A DNA stretch of 38,341 nt. Source: Phycisphaerales bacterium (GTDB lineage Bacteria > Planctomycetota > Phycisphaerae > Phycisphaerales > UBA1924). Shown here in pieces: positions 1-7,947 of this stretch. Under the pieces are notes generated by a model. It was not told the origin of the DNA and ran no database searches. It saw only the letters and a list, made by a program, of their open reading frames with translations. The DNA lies in the NCBI GenBank assembly GCA_029260475.1, contig JAJDDE010000094.1, positions 1 through 38,341 on the forward strand, given 5' to 3'. Positions within the stretch are counted from its first letter, which is position 1, and every line of letters begins with the position of its first letter. The translations under genes and the position numbers were made by a program.

Positions 1-582
1 CGGCGCGTGCTCGAAGCGCGGCTTGGGCGAGCGCGACGTGTACAGCACGCGCATCCCCCAGCCCAGCGAGCGCACCGCCGTCGCGTACCCGATGCGCCCA
101 GCGCCGACGATCAGCAGCGTCCGCCCCGCGACCGGTTGCCCCAAGAACTCGCGAGGCCCCAGCGGCCCAGCGGTTTCCCAGCCGCCCGTGCGCACGAACC
201 GATCCCCCTCCGCGATCCGGCGTGCTGCCGACAGGAGCAGCGCCCAGGCCACGTCCGCCGTGCCCTCCGTCACCGCATCGGGCGTGTTGCACGCGATCAC
301 ACCCCGGCGCGCGCACGCCTCCTGATCGATGTTCTCGTGCCCCATCGCGAAGTTGCACACCACCCGCAGCCCCTCGCCCGCGGCGTCCAGAAACGCATCG
401 TCCACACGCTCGTTCCACCACGTCACGACACCCGAAGCGCCGCGCACCGCATCCAGCAGCCCCTGGCGCGTGGAATACCCGCCCTCGGGCCCGGTGACGA
501 CGTGCGCACCAGACGCGTGACTGAGCGCGAACTCGCCGGGGAGGGGGCGGGTGAGGACGACTGTGGGGTGAGGGGTGGTCAT
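1..582 (-). CDS. D-isomer specific 2-hydroxyacid dehydrogenase, N-terminal 194 residues (cut by window edge)
   Basis: Reading the minus strand from an ATG at 582 gives an uninterrupted frame to base 1. It begins MTTPHPTVVLTRPLPGEF and contains the family's hydroxyacid-binding half, including NTPDAVTEGTADVAWALLLSAAR, written here as two pieces: NTPDAVTEGT then ADVAWALLLSAAR. The nucleotide-binding Rossmann motif follows as LLIVGAGRIGYATAVRSLGW (GxGxxG). Enzymes of this family reduce 2-keto acids such as glyoxylate, hydroxypyruvate or phosphohydroxypyruvate with NAD(P)H in the cytoplasm. The catalytic Arg, Glu and His lie in the missing C-terminal part, so substrate cannot be assigned. The start lies 6 bases after the stop of the upstream GspG-like gene and has no clear ribosome site, which suggests translational coupling. 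Identification of the family is firm; glyoxylate/hydroxypyruvate reductase is the likeliest subtype by inference. Confidence 0.85.
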   Translation of the reverse strand, partial: MTTPHPTVVLTRPLPGEFALSHASGAHVVTGPEGGYSTRQGLLDAVRGASGVVTWWNERVDDAFLDAAGEGLRVVCNFAMGHENIDQEACARRGVIACNTPDAVTEGTADVAWALLLSAARRIAEGDRFVRTGGWETAGPLGPREFLGQPVAGRTLLIVGAGRIGYATAVRSLGWGMRVLYTSRSPKPRFEHAP

Positions 583-588
583 CGCTCG

Positions 589-936
589 TCAGGGTGCGCT
601 GGGAGTCGCCCAGTCGAAGACGCCCTCGATGTCATCACCGGTGTTCATCTGCTTATCAGGTCCGGCGCTGCGGATCGAGAACTGCGTGCTGCTGTAGGCG
701 GGGGTGAGCTCCAACTGAGTGCCCCAGGGGTCGGTGGTAATATCCCGGGGGAGACCCAGGATCCCATCGAGCGTCGCCGCATCGCGGTTGTCATGGAACT
801 CCATGTTCACCGCTGCTTGAAGGTCACGGATCTGCTTGAGCGCGACGTCCTCGACGATTGACTTCTTGTATATCCAAAGCCCGACCGCGGCGGCGCAGAC
901 GAGCACCACGAGCACGATTGTCAACGCCTGCTTCAT
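589..936 (-). CDS. GspG-like (type II secretion pseudopilin C-domain) membrane-anchored protein, 115 aa
   Basis: The start at 936 (MKQALTIVLVVLVC) is preceded by AGGAG at good spacing, so the longer open frame back to 993 is not used; that stretch lies in the enolase remnant. Residues about 4-22 form one hydrophobic segment, followed by a helix and then a compact C-terminal domain with DPWGTQLELTP and SIRSAGPDKQMNTGDDI. These match the loop region of major pseudopilins (GspG family), where the D/G-rich tail binds calcium. No prepilin peptidase motif (G-F/M-T-L-x-E) is visible before the hydrophobic segment, so it is probably a stand-alone anchored relative and not a processed pseudopilin. It precedes the dehydrogenase gene by 6 bases. 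Role unknown; family assignment fairly sure. Confidence 0.75.
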   Translation of the reverse strand: MKQALTIVLVVLVCAAAVGLWIYKKSIVEDVALKQIRDLQAAVNMEFHDNRDAATLDGILGLPRDITTDPWGTQLELTPAYSSTQFSIRSAGPDKQMNTGDDIEGVFDWATPSAP

Positions 937-977
937 TCCGGGGATCTCCTGTTCGCGGCTTACGGGCACCCTTTGGT

Positions 978-1055
978 TCAGTCGCGCCACCACGTCACAC
1001 TACCGTACTCCCCCGAGTCCTCCAGCTCCTCCGCGATGCGGATGAGCTGGTTGTA
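978..1055 (-). pseudogene. Duplicated 3' end of enolase (about 25 codons plus stop)
   Basis: The minus strand here reads [25 protein letters not shown]-stop, the same as the end of the intact enolase gene (1385-1462) apart from one residue (E for Q). Over 981-1055 versus 1388-1462 I count 5 differences in 75 bases, and three of the four changed codons are synonymous. Upstream of 1056 the similarity stops and repeat DNA begins. There is no start codon or body, so it cannot make enolase. It forms a direct repeat with the true gene end about 400 bases away. Confidence 0.85.
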
Positions 1056-1061
1056 CTTGCC

Positions 1062-1133
1062 GGGTGGCCGGGAACAGCCGCCTCGGCTGATCCCGGAGGA
1101 TGCCCGTTGGGTCGTCTATGGGCACGCCACCCT
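1062..1133. repeat. Palindromic double-hairpin repeat, copy A
   Basis: It begins GGGTGGC (1062-1068) and ends GCCACCC (1127-1133). Between these terminal arms lie two stem-loops: one pairs GGGA-CAGCCG with CGGCTG-TCCC around a CCT loop, and the other pairs ATGCCC (1100-1105) with GGGCA before the right arm. The left 44 bases recur in inverted orientation at 1285-1328 with 3 mismatches. Confidence 0.65.
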
Positions 1134-1198
1134 GTGCTTGAAGTGGTGTTTGAACGCACTACGCAGAGAAGCGCTGCAAAGTGGCACCGGTGCTGTCC

Positions 1199-1272
1199 GG
1201 GTGGCATGGTCAAGTGCTCAGACTTGGCCATGTGAATCCGAGACATGCTCAAGAGGCTTGAGCATGCCACCC
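1199..1272. repeat. Palindromic double-hairpin repeat, copy B
   Basis: It has GGGTGGC at 1199-1205 and GCCACCC at 1266-1272. The left internal stem pairs CATGGTCAAG with CTTGGCCATG (one G-T pair); the right internal stem pairs CATGCTCAAG with CTTGAGCATG perfectly around an AGG loop. The whole could fold as a three-way structure with a 10-bp outer stem. Same architecture as copies at 11023 and 12912, different arm sequences. Confidence 0.75.
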
Positions 1273-1284
1273 ACGAGCATGATC

Positions 1285-1328
1285 GGACACCCTCCGGGAT
1301 CAGCCGAAGCGGCTGTTCCCGGCCACCC
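1285..1328 (-). repeat. Half copy of repeat A in inverted orientation
   Basis: The reverse complement of 1285-1328 matches 1062-1105 at 41 of 44 positions. Only the GGGTGGC arm and first stem-loop are present; the second half seems to be replaced by the junction with copy B. The pair 1062-1105/1285-1328 therefore also forms a long inverted repeat around about 180 bases. Confidence 0.75.
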
Positions 1329-1384
1329 CGAGCGCCGCCATCGGGCGAAGCGCTGCAGCCCTCGCAACCGGCGGGGATACTTCC

Positions 1385-2686
1385 TTAGTCGCGCCACCAC
1401 GTCACGCTGCCGTACTCGCCCGAGTCTTGCAGCTCCTCCGCGATGCGGATGAGCTGGTTGTAATTGGCGTTGCGATCGCTACGGCACGGCGCACCGGTCT
1501 TGATTTGCCCGCAGTTCGTCGCGACCGCGAGGTCCGCGATCGTCGTGTCCTCGGTCTCGCCCGAGCGGTGGCTCATGACGCAGGCGAAGCGGTTGCGCTG
1601 GGCGTAGTTCACGGTCTCGAAGGTCTCGCTGAGCGTGCCGATCTGGTTGACCTTCACGAGCACCGCGTTGGCCGAGCCTTCCTTCACTCCCCGCTCCACG
1701 AACTTGCGATTCGTCACGAAGAGGTCGTCGCCCACGAGCTGCACCTTGTCGCCCAGGCGTGTGTTGAGCTTGGCCCAGCCGGCCCAGTCGTCCTCGGCGA
1801 GGCCGTCCTCGATGGAGCGGATGGGGTACTTGTCGCACCAGCCGGCCCAGAGGTCGATGAGTTCGTCGGTGGTCATGACCTCCTGCGAGCTGCTGAAGAA
1901 CTTGTAGCCCTCCTTGCCGTCCTTCTTGGCCTCGTTCCAGAGCTCGCTGGTCGCGGGGTCCAGCGCGACGAAGATCTCCACGCCCCACTTGTAGCCCGCC
2001 TTGTCAACGGCCTCCTCGATGACCTTCAGCGCGTCCTCGTTGTCCTTGAGGTCCGGCGCGAAGCCGCCCTCGTCGCCGACCGCGGTGGACATCTTGCGCC
2101 CGCTGAGCACCTTCTTGAGCGTGTGGTAGATCTCCACGCCCGCGCGCATCGCTTCCTCGAAGCTCTCCACGCCCCAGGGCTGGATCATGAACTCCTGGAA
2201 GTCCACCGTGTTGTCCGCGTGCTTGCCGCCGTTGAGGATGTTGAACATCGGGACGGGCAGCGTGCGTGCGCCGGTGCCGCCCAGGTAGCGGTAGAGCGGG
2301 AGGCCCATGCCCTCCGCCGCGGCGTGGGCACACGCCATCGAGACGCCCAGGATCGCGTTCGCGCCCATCGCGGCCTTGTTCTCCGTGCCGTCGATCTGGC
2401 GGAGCAGGAGGTCTATGTCCTCCTGCGCACGCACGTCGATGCCGATCAGCTCCGGGCCCAGGTTCTCGTTGACGTTGTTCACCGCCTTGCCGACGCCCTT
2501 GCCCATGTAGCGGTCCTTGTCGCCGTCACGCAGCTCGACGGCCTCGTTCTCGCCCGTGGAGGCGCCCGAGGGGACCGCGGCCCTCCCGATGGTGCCGCCC
2601 GCCAGCGCGACCTCGACCTCGACGGTGGGGTTGCCTCGTGAGTCCAGGATCTGGCGGGCGTAGACGTTCTCGATCGCAAAGGGCAT
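1385..2686 (-). CDS. eno: Enolase (phosphopyruvate hydratase), 433 aa
   Basis: It converts 2-phosphoglycerate to phosphoenolpyruvate in glycolysis; cytoplasmic, Mg-dependent, usually a dimer. The ATG at 2686 ([20 protein letters not shown]) has AGGAG seven bases upstream and gives the usual family length, so the open frame back to 2863 is ignored. Family motifs appear in order: [17 protein letters not shown] near the N-terminus, [10 protein letters not shown], metal ligands in [11 protein letters not shown] and VGDDLFVTN, the catalytic lysine in [13 protein letters not shown], and the signature [20 protein letters not shown]. The second catalytic lysine is in [20 protein letters not shown] box at 2776-2781 on this strand may be its -10, giving a leader of about 80 bases. 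Its 3' end is duplicated 400 bases downstream. Confidence 0.98.
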   Translation of the reverse strand: MPFAIENVYARQILDSRGNPTVEVEVALAGGTIGRAAVPSGASTGENEAVELRDGDKDRYMGKGVGKAVNNVNENLGPELIGIDVRAQEDIDLLLRQIDGTENKAAMGANAILGVSMACAHAAAEGMGLPLYRYLGGTGARTLPVPMFNILNGGKHADNTVDFQEFMIQPWGVESFEEAMRAGVEIYHTLKKVLSGRKMSTAVGDEGGFAPDLKDNEDALKVIEEAVDKAGYKWGVEIFVALDPATSELWNEAKKDGKEGYKFFSSSQEVMTTDELIDLWAGWCDKYPIRSIEDGLAEDDWAGWAKLNTRLGDKVQLVGDDLFVTNRKFVERGVKEGSANAVLVKVNQIGTLSETFETVNYAQRNRFACVMSHRSGETEDTTIADLAVATNCGQIKTGAPCRSDRNANYNQLIRIAEELQDSGEYGSVTWWRD

Positions 2687-2775
2687 ACGGGGGCTCCTGC
2701 CGGGAGGCGGGTGGGGGTGCGGTAGGGGGAGGCGAGGGCGGGGTGAGGGTGCATCCAATGAGAGACACGGGCGCG

Positions 2776-2805
2776 ATGATACAGACCCCGATCGGGGCGT
2801 AGACT
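2776..2805. promoter_or_regulatory. Divergent eno/phoU promoter region with a central palindrome
   Basis: TATCAT on the minus strand (2781 to 2776) and TAGACT on the plus strand (2800-2805) are plausible -10 boxes for eno and phoU. Between them lies the perfect 12-bp palindrome CCCCGATCGGGG (2786-2797), placed where one bound regulator could affect both. The boxes are read by eye and no good -35 is evident. Confidence 0.4.
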
Positions 2806-2838
2806 GCCCTTCTCGCACCTTCATGGAGACCCGCGCCC

Positions 2839-3558
2839 GTGCCCGAATCCGCCGCCTCAGCACAAGACCGGCTGACCGCCCTGAAGGCCTCGCTCGACGA
2901 GCAGGGCCAGCGCGTCCGCGCCGTGGCGGATCGCGCCGTGGAAGCGCTCTTCTCGGGGGACATCGATGCGGCCCACTCGGTCATCGAGGCGGACAACGAG
3001 ATCGACCGGGCGGACATCCTCATCGAGCGCACCGCGGTGGCGATCCTGCAGCAGGCCGCCGCGGGACCGCCCTCCGAGCTGAGCGAGGCGGACATCCGCA
3101 TGGTGCTCACCATCGTGAAGGTGAACAACGAGCTGGAACGCATCGCGGACCTGATGGTGAACGCCGCGGAGCAGGCCCCCGCTTTCGGCTCCATGCTCGC
3201 CGGCGCGGGCGTTCCCGGGGCCTTCCGCGTGCTCGCGAACTCCGTGGTGGGCATCACGCAGCTCACCGTCCGCGCGCTCCGCGAGATGAACAGCGCCGAC
3301 GCGGGCATCGTCCTGAAATCCGACGACACCACCGAGGCGTTCAAACGCCAGTTGCTGCGCGACATGGAGTCTCGCCTCGCCGCGGGCGACGCGACGGTGG
3401 ACGGCGCCTTCGCGATCCACACCGCAGCCGCCAGCTTCGCGCGGGCGGCGGACCACTGCACGAATATCTCCGAGCAGATCATCTACGTCGTGACGGGCCT
3501 GATCGTCCGTCACGAGAACGATCGCTGGTCCGACCCGACCGCGCCCGACGCATCCTGA
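2839..3558 (+). CDS. PhoU-family protein, 239 aa
   Basis: PhoU proteins modulate the PstSCAB phosphate transporter and PhoR signalling at the inner face of the membrane. Two three-helix repeats are visible: the first with [21 protein letters not shown], split as FSGDIDAAH and [15 protein letters not shown], then [13 protein letters not shown]; the second with [21 protein letters not shown], i.e. [11 protein letters not shown] followed by [10 protein letters not shown]. The E/D-x-x-x-D metal motifs typical of PhoU are present in both halves. The start is GTG at 2839 with GGAG about 11 bases upstream. No pst or pho genes are next to it, so its partner must be elsewhere. It is divergent from eno and 36 bases from the next plus-strand gene, with which it may be cotranscribed. 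Confidence 0.88.
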   Translation: MPESAASAQDRLTALKASLDEQGQRVRAVADRAVEALFSGDIDAAHSVIEADNEIDRADILIERTAVAILQQAAAGPPSELSEADIRMVLTIVKVNNELERIADLMVNAAEQAPAFGSMLAGAGVPGAFRVLANSVVGITQLTVRALREMNSADAGIVLKSDDTTEAFKRQLLRDMESRLAAGDATVDGAFAIHTAAASFARAADHCTNISEQIIYVVTGLIVRHENDRWSDPTAPDAS

Positions 3559-3594
3559 TCCCACGACCCCCCGAGCCCAGATTGGAGAGCCGCC

Positions 3595-5043
3595 ATGCCA
3601 CAGGCGACCCCCGACGTTTCTGACCTCCGCGCTCGCCTCGATTCGATCGGGCAGGGGCACCTGCTGCGATTCGTCGATGAGCTGACCGACGACCAGCGCT
3701 CGGGCCTGCTCGCGCAGATCGCGGGCCTGGACCTCGAGAAGCTCCCGGCGCTCATCGGGGCGTACGTCACCAGCAAGCCCGACCTCGCGCCCACGGGCGA
3801 TCTCGCCCCGGCGCCCCTGTACGCCGCCGACGGCACGGTGGGCGGGGGCGGCACCTGGGACAGGGCCGAGGCCTACGCCGCGGGCGAAGCGATCATCAAA
3901 GCGGGCAAGGTCGCCTGCTTCACCGTCGCGGGCGGGCAGGGTTCGCGCCTCGGCATCGACGGCCCCAAGGGCAAATACCCGGGCGGCGCCGTGACCGGCG
4001 CACCGCTCTTCAAGATCTTCGCCGACGGTGTCCTCGCGTCGCGCAAGCGGTTCGGCGCCGACATCCCCTGGTACATCATGACCAGCCCCATCAACCACGA
4101 CGAGACCGTCGCCTTCTTCGAGGAGCACGCCTACTTCGGGCTGCCCAAGAACGACGTCATCTTCTTCAGCCAGGGCGTCATGCCCTCCTTCGGCATGCGC
4201 TCGGGCAAGGTCCTCCTCAGCGATCAGCACACCGTCGCCACCAACCCCGACGGGCACGGCGGCTCCCTCAAGGCCCTCTACACCTCCGGCGCCATCGACG
4301 ACATGAAGAAGCGTGGCATCGAGCAGATCTCCTACTTCCAGGTGGACAACCCGCTCGTCCGCGCCGTGGACCCCGTCTTCATCGGGCTCCACACCACCGC
4401 GCCGCACTCCTCGGGCCAGATGTCAACCAAGGTCGTCCGCAAGACGGACCCCGAAGAGAAGGTCGGCGTCCTCGCGCTCGCGGGCGGGAAGATGACGGCC
4501 ATCGAATACTCCGACCTCCCCGAGGACCTCGCCAACGAACTCGCGCCCGACGACACGCTCGCCTACTCCGCGGGCAACATCGCGATCCACGCGATCAGCG
4601 TCGCCTTCGTGGAGCAGCTCAACACCAGCGCGGGCGGCTTCGCGCTCCCCTTCCACCGCGCCGAGAAGAAGATCCCCTGCCTCGACCCCGCCTCGGGCGA
4701 GCCCGTTGACCCCGTGGAGCCCAACGGCATCAAGCTCGAGACCTTCGTCTTCGACGCGATACCGCTCGCGGAGCGGTCGTTGGTGCTCGAGACGCTCCGC
4801 GTCGAGGAGTTCGCGCCCATCAAAAACGCCCAGGGCAACGACTCACCCGAGTCCAGCCGCATGCTCCAGACCGAGCGCGCCGCCCGGTGGCTGCGAGCCT
4901 GCGGCGTCAAGGTGCCACTCCGCAAGGACGGGGCACCGGACTGCACGCTCGAGATCACCCCGCTCACGGCCCTCGATCCCGAAGACCTGAAGCACGCGCA
5001 GCTCCCCGAGAAGATCGAGCCCGGCGCGAAGATGGCGTTCTGA
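3595..5043 (+). CDS. UDPGP-family nucleotidyltransferase (UDP-sugar pyrophosphorylase), 482 aa
   Basis: This family joins UTP to a sugar 1-phosphate, giving UDP-glucose or UDP-GlcNAc. The nucleotide-binding motif FTVAGGQGSRLGIDGPKGK sits near residues 108-127, matching the GG-x-G(S/T)-x-LG-x-x-x-PKG signature of eukaryote-like UDPGP enzymes and not the unrelated bacterial GalU or GlmU fold. Further family segments are PWYIMTSPINHDET, NDVIFFSQGVMPSF, a DGHGG loop (PDGHGGSLKALY) and QVDNPLVRAVDP. The ATG at 3595 has GGAGA upstream. Specificity for GlcNAc-1-P, GalNAc-1-P or Glc-1-P cannot be told from the motifs alone. Its stop codon (TGA) is separated by a single base from the oppositely oriented cinA stop. 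Confidence 0.9.
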   Translation: MPQATPDVSDLRARLDSIGQGHLLRFVDELTDDQRSGLLAQIAGLDLEKLPALIGAYVTSKPDLAPTGDLAPAPLYAADGTVGGGGTWDRAEAYAAGEAIIKAGKVACFTVAGGQGSRLGIDGPKGKYPGGAVTGAPLFKIFADGVLASRKRFGADIPWYIMTSPINHDETVAFFEEHAYFGLPKNDVIFFSQGVMPSFGMRSGKVLLSDQHTVATNPDGHGGSLKALYTSGAIDDMKKRGIEQISYFQVDNPLVRAVDPVFIGLHTTAPHSSGQMSTKVVRKTDPEEKVGVLALAGGKMTAIEYSDLPEDLANELAPDDTLAYSAGNIAIHAISVAFVEQLNTSAGGFALPFHRAEKKIPCLDPASGEPVDPVEPNGIKLETFVFDAIPLAERSLVLETLRVEEFAPIKNAQGNDSPESSRMLQTERAARWLRACGVKVPLRKDGAPDCTLEITPLTALDPEDLKHAQLPEKIEPGAKMAF

Positions 5044-5044
5044 G

Positions 5045-6343
5045 TCAGCGACGGATTTCCCACAGCAGCTTCGCGGGCGCTTCCACGCCCCGGAGTGCGA
5101 AGGTGAGCATGCCCAGAGCCGCGGTCACCGAGCGTGCGCGCACGTCGTCGCGATCGCCCGCGATGCGGAAGTGCCGGACCTCTGTCGCTCCGCCCCGGCG
5201 TGCGTAGCCGATGAAGACGGTCCCCACGGGCTTCTCGTCGGTCCCGCCGTCGGGCCCCGCGACGCCCGTCACCGCGAGCGCATGATCCGTGCGGGCGCCG
5301 ATGGGCGACGCGAGCACGCCCCGGGCCATCGCCCGCGCGACGGGCTCGCTCACGGCGCCGTGCCGTTCGATCAGCGAAGCATCGACGCCGAGCACCGATG
5401 TCTTTGCCCCGTCCGCGTACGTCAGGTACCCGCCGTCGTAGACCGCCGACGAGCCCGGCACCGCGGTGATCGCCGCCCCGAGCAGCCCGCCCGTGCAGGA
5501 CTCGGCGACGCCCACGCGCTCGCCCCGTTCCTTGAGCAGGAGCACCGCCAGCGTAGCGAGTGTTTCGTGCTCGCCGCCGAAGACCGCGCTGCCCAGTCGC
5601 TCGCGCACGAGTGCGTCGAGGTCGTCCAGCGTGCGCACCGCGTCCGCGCCCGTCGCGCGCAGCCGCACGCTCACGATCCCGCCCGAGGCGGTGGTGCCGA
5701 CCATTGAGTCATCGGTCGCGCGTTCCATGAGGTCGCTCAGCAGCGCCCCGGCGTCCGCTTCCGCGAGCCCGTAGGTGCGGAGCACGCGCGTCGAGACCGC
5801 GCTGCCGGGCGATGCCCGGATCGCGGGCGTCACGTGCGCCTCGAACATGGGGCGCATCTCCCGGGGGGGACCGGGCAGGCAGAAGACGTCCGCGCCGTCG
5901 ATGACGCCGTGCAGCCCGGGCGCGGTCCCGAAGCCGTTGGGGAGCGCCCGGCTGCGCGCAGGGCGCAGCGCCTGGGCACGCCGTTCGGGCGTCAACGCAC
6001 GCTCGCGCTCGCGTTCGAGCCCCTCGAGAAACGTGAGCGACTCGTCGTCCTCGACGAGCACGTCGCCCATCGCCTGCGCGAGCGCGTGGCGAGTAAGGTC
6101 GTCCTTCGTGGGCCCGAGCCCGCCCGTCGCGATGACGAGGTCGCACCGGCGGGCCATCGCGCGCAGCGTGTCGCTCTGGGCTCCGAGGTCGTCGGGAACG
6201 GTCGCGTGCTCGACCGGTCGCACGCCCAGCACCAGGAGGCGATCGCTGATCCACATGGAGTTCGTGTCGAGCGCCTGCCCGAGCACGAGCTCGTCGCCGA
6301 CTGAGAGCACGCACGCCGTCGCGTGCGCGCGGGGGGCGCTCAC
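5045..6343 (-). CDS. cinA: CinA-family protein (MoCF-like domain plus NMN amidohydrolase domain), 432 aa
   Basis: The N-terminal domain (about residues 10-180) is molybdopterin-binding-like and in CinA proteins acts as an ADP-ribose pyrophosphatase: it shows LSVGDELVLGQALDTNS, VIATGGLGPTKDDLTRHALA and FCLPGPPREMRPMFE. The C-terminal domain (about 270-430) is the PncC-type nicotinamide mononucleotide deamidase, with GVAESCTGGLLGAAIT (Ser282 in the ESCTGG motif), YDGGYLTYADGAK and VTGVAGPDGGT. It recycles NAD breakdown products in the cytoplasm. I place the start at the GTG at 6343, which overlaps the pyruvate kinase stop as GTGA; the longer open frame upstream runs inside pyk and is a shadow. 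Last gene of the binding-protein/pyk/cinA operon. Confidence 0.92.
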   Translation of the reverse strand: MSAPRAHATACVLSVGDELVLGQALDTNSMWISDRLLVLGVRPVEHATVPDDLGAQSDTLRAMARRCDLVIATGGLGPTKDDLTRHALAQAMGDVLVEDDESLTFLEGLERERERALTPERRAQALRPARSRALPNGFGTAPGLHGVIDGADVFCLPGPPREMRPMFEAHVTPAIRASPGSAVSTRVLRTYGLAEADAGALLSDLMERATDDSMVGTTASGGIVSVRLRATGADAVRTLDDLDALVRERLGSAVFGGEHETLATLAVLLLKERGERVGVAESCTGGLLGAAITAVPGSSAVYDGGYLTYADGAKTSVLGVDASLIERHGAVSEPVARAMARGVLASPIGARTDHALAVTGVAGPDGGTDEKPVGTVFIGYARRGGATEVRHFRIAGDRDDVRARSVTAALGMLTFALRGVEAPAKLLWEIRR

Positions 6344-7947
6344 GCGCCGGTCCCCGCGGTCGCGGGGTGCTCGGCTTCTTCCTGCTGTTTGCGCTGCGCG
6401 GAGGTCTGCGTCGCGCCGGCGCGGTCGATCATCTCGCCTGCGTACCGGATAGCGACGGTGTTGAGCGAGCCGGGCTTGTCCAGAGGTTTGCCCCCGAGCA
6501 GGATCACGGGCGAGCCCCGATCGACCCAGCCCATGTCCACGACCAGGCGGTCCACCAGCTCCGCGAACTCGGAGCGGTGCGCGGGGACGTCGATCCAGAG
6601 GACGGGGAAGACGCCGTAGAGCAGGTTCATCCGGCGCACCGCGGGCCCGTTGGAGCTGAAGGCGAGGATGGGCACCTGGAAGTTGTGCCGAGAGAGGTAC
6701 CGGGCACCGCCGCCCTGCTGCGACCAGATGATGATGAGCTCGGCGCCGATGTCGTTGGCCATGTGCCACGCGCCGTGCGCGAGCGCCGGGATCATCTCCC
6801 GCTTCTTGCGCAGTTTCTCGGGCACCGTCGGCTCGGGCGTCTCCGCGCGCCGCAACGCCCGCTCGGTCGCGAGCGCGACGCGGTTCATCGTCTCGACAAC
6901 GAGCACCGGGTGGTTGCCGACCGCGGTCTCGCCCGAGAGCATCACGCAGTCCGCGCCGTCGTAGATCGCGTTGGCGACGTCAGACACCTCGGCCCGCGTC
7001 GGGTTCGCGTTCGTGATCATCGATTCGAGCATCTGCGTCGCGACGATGCAGGGCTTGCCCACCGTGTGGCACGCGCGGATCAGGCGCTTCTGCACGTCGG
7101 GCACCTCCGCGACGTCCATCTCCACGCCAAGGTCGCCTCGCGCGACCATGATCCCGTCGGCGGCCTCGATGATCGCGTCCATCCGGTCCACCGCCTGGGG
7201 CGTCTCGATCTTCGCGATCACGGGGATGGAGCTGTCGGTGAGCGTGATGGAGAGGTCGCTGCCGCACTTGTCGTCTTCGCAGCGTTGGCGGAGCCCGCGC
7301 TTGAGCATCAGCACCTCGTCCGCCTTGCGCACGAAGGAGAGCGCGAGGTAATCGATGTGGTTTTTCACCGCCCAGTCCACGATCTCCCAGTCGCGATCGG
7401 TCACCGCGGGGACCGACAGCTCGGAGTCCGGGAGGTTGATGCCCTTGCGCGTGGTGACGAGACCGCCGGTGGTCACGGCGCAGCGCAGGCCCTTCTCATC
7501 CGAGTGGACCGCGAGCATGCGGATCGCGCCGTCGTTGATCAGCACGCGGTGCCCGGGCAGCACCTCGTCCACGATCTTCGGGTAGTCCGAGGCGAGCAGC
7601 GCGACCTCGCCGTCGCGCGACTCGTCGATGTCCGAACGGATGATGACCTCGTGACCCTTCTCGAGCATGATGCCGTCGCCCGGCACGTTGCCGACGCGCA
7701 GCTTCGGGCCCGGCAGGTCGCCCAGCACCGTCAGCGGGACGTTGAGCTGGTAGCTCATGCGCCGCACGAGTTCGAGGCGCTCCTTGTGCTCCTCGAAGGT
7801 GCCGTGAGAGAAATTCAGGCGGAAGAGCGAGCAGCCCGCCTCGATGATGCGTTTGAGGGTCTGTTCGTTGTCCGAGGCGGGGCCCAGGGTCGCGAGGATC
7901 TTGGTCAGCGCCGGGCGCCGTTTGCGGGGGGTGTGCGTGGGGCTCAT
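6340..7947 (-). CDS. pyk: Pyruvate kinase, 535 aa
   Basis: It transfers phosphate from phosphoenolpyruvate to ADP, the last step of glycolysis. The N-terminus TKILATLGPASDNEQTLKR and LFRLNFSHGTFEEH, the catalytic lysine region VIAKIETPQAVDRM, the metal site IMVARGDLGVEM, and ATQMLESMITNANPTRAE, then CVMLSGETAVGNHPV are all standard. The C-terminal regulatory-type domain (about 370-500) is present and is followed by a charged, Ala/Gln-rich tail of about 30 residues that makes it longer than the usual 470. The ATG at 7947 overlaps the stop of the upstream gene as ATGA, and its own stop overlaps the cinA start, so the three genes are probably translationally coupled. Confidence 0.97.
   Translation of the reverse strand: MSPTHTPRKRRPALTKILATLGPASDNEQTLKRIIEAGCSLFRLNFSHGTFEEHKERLELVRRMSYQLNVPLTVLGDLPGPKLRVGNVPGDGIMLEKGHEVIIRSDIDESRDGEVALLASDYPKIVDEVLPGHRVLINDGAIRMLAVHSDEKGLRCAVTTGGLVTTRKGINLPDSELSVPAVTDRDWEIVDWAVKNHIDYLALSFVRKADEVLMLKRGLRQRCEDDKCGSDLSITLTDSSIPVIAKIETPQAVDRMDAIIEAADGIMVARGDLGVEMDVAEVPDVQKRLIRACHTVGKPCIVATQMLESMITNANPTRAEVSDVANAIYDGADCVMLSGETAVGNHPVLVVETMNRVALATERALRRAETPEPTVPEKLRKKREMIPALAHGAWHMANDIGAELIIIWSQQGGGARYLSRHNFQVPILAFSSNGPAVRRMNLLYGVFPVLWIDVPAHRSEFAELVDRLVVDMGWVDRGSPVILLGGKPLDKPGSLNTVAIRYAGEMIDRAGATQTSAQRKQQEEAEHPATAGTGA

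Larger units (their letters stand above)
937..1384. other. 448-bp intergenic region filled with repeats, no intact gene
   Basis: From left to right it holds the enolase 3' fragment (to about 1055), a double-hairpin repeat (1062-1133), about 65 bases of unassigned sequence, a second double-hairpin repeat (1199-1272), and an inverted partial copy of the first one (1285-1328). About 55 further bases, in which I see nothing recognisable, lead to the enolase stop. Short open frames crossing it (for example 995-1270 on minus) are out of frame with the enolase fragment and have no family resemblance. Confidence 0.75.

Noticed and set aside
7-861. Plus-strand open frame of 284 codons
   Set aside because: It is antisense to both the dehydrogenase and GspG-like genes, whose minus-strand products show clear motifs.
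995-1270. 91-codon minus-strand open frame in the repeat region
   Set aside because: It runs through palindromic repeats and reads the enolase remnant out of frame; composition does not look like a protein.
1199-1272. Double-hairpin repeats read as a tRNA or riboswitch
   Set aside because: The folded shape is reminiscent, but there is no T-loop, anticodon arm or CCA, and several variant copies occur between genes.
1427-2641. Plus-strand open frame of 404 codons over enolase
   Set aside because: Exactly antisense to a well-conserved enolase, with His/Ala/Val/Arg-rich composition and no family motif.
2857-4407. Minus-strand open frame of 516 codons over phoU and the UDPGP gene
   Set aside because: It crosses two recognised plus-strand genes and the gap between them, so it is non-coding.
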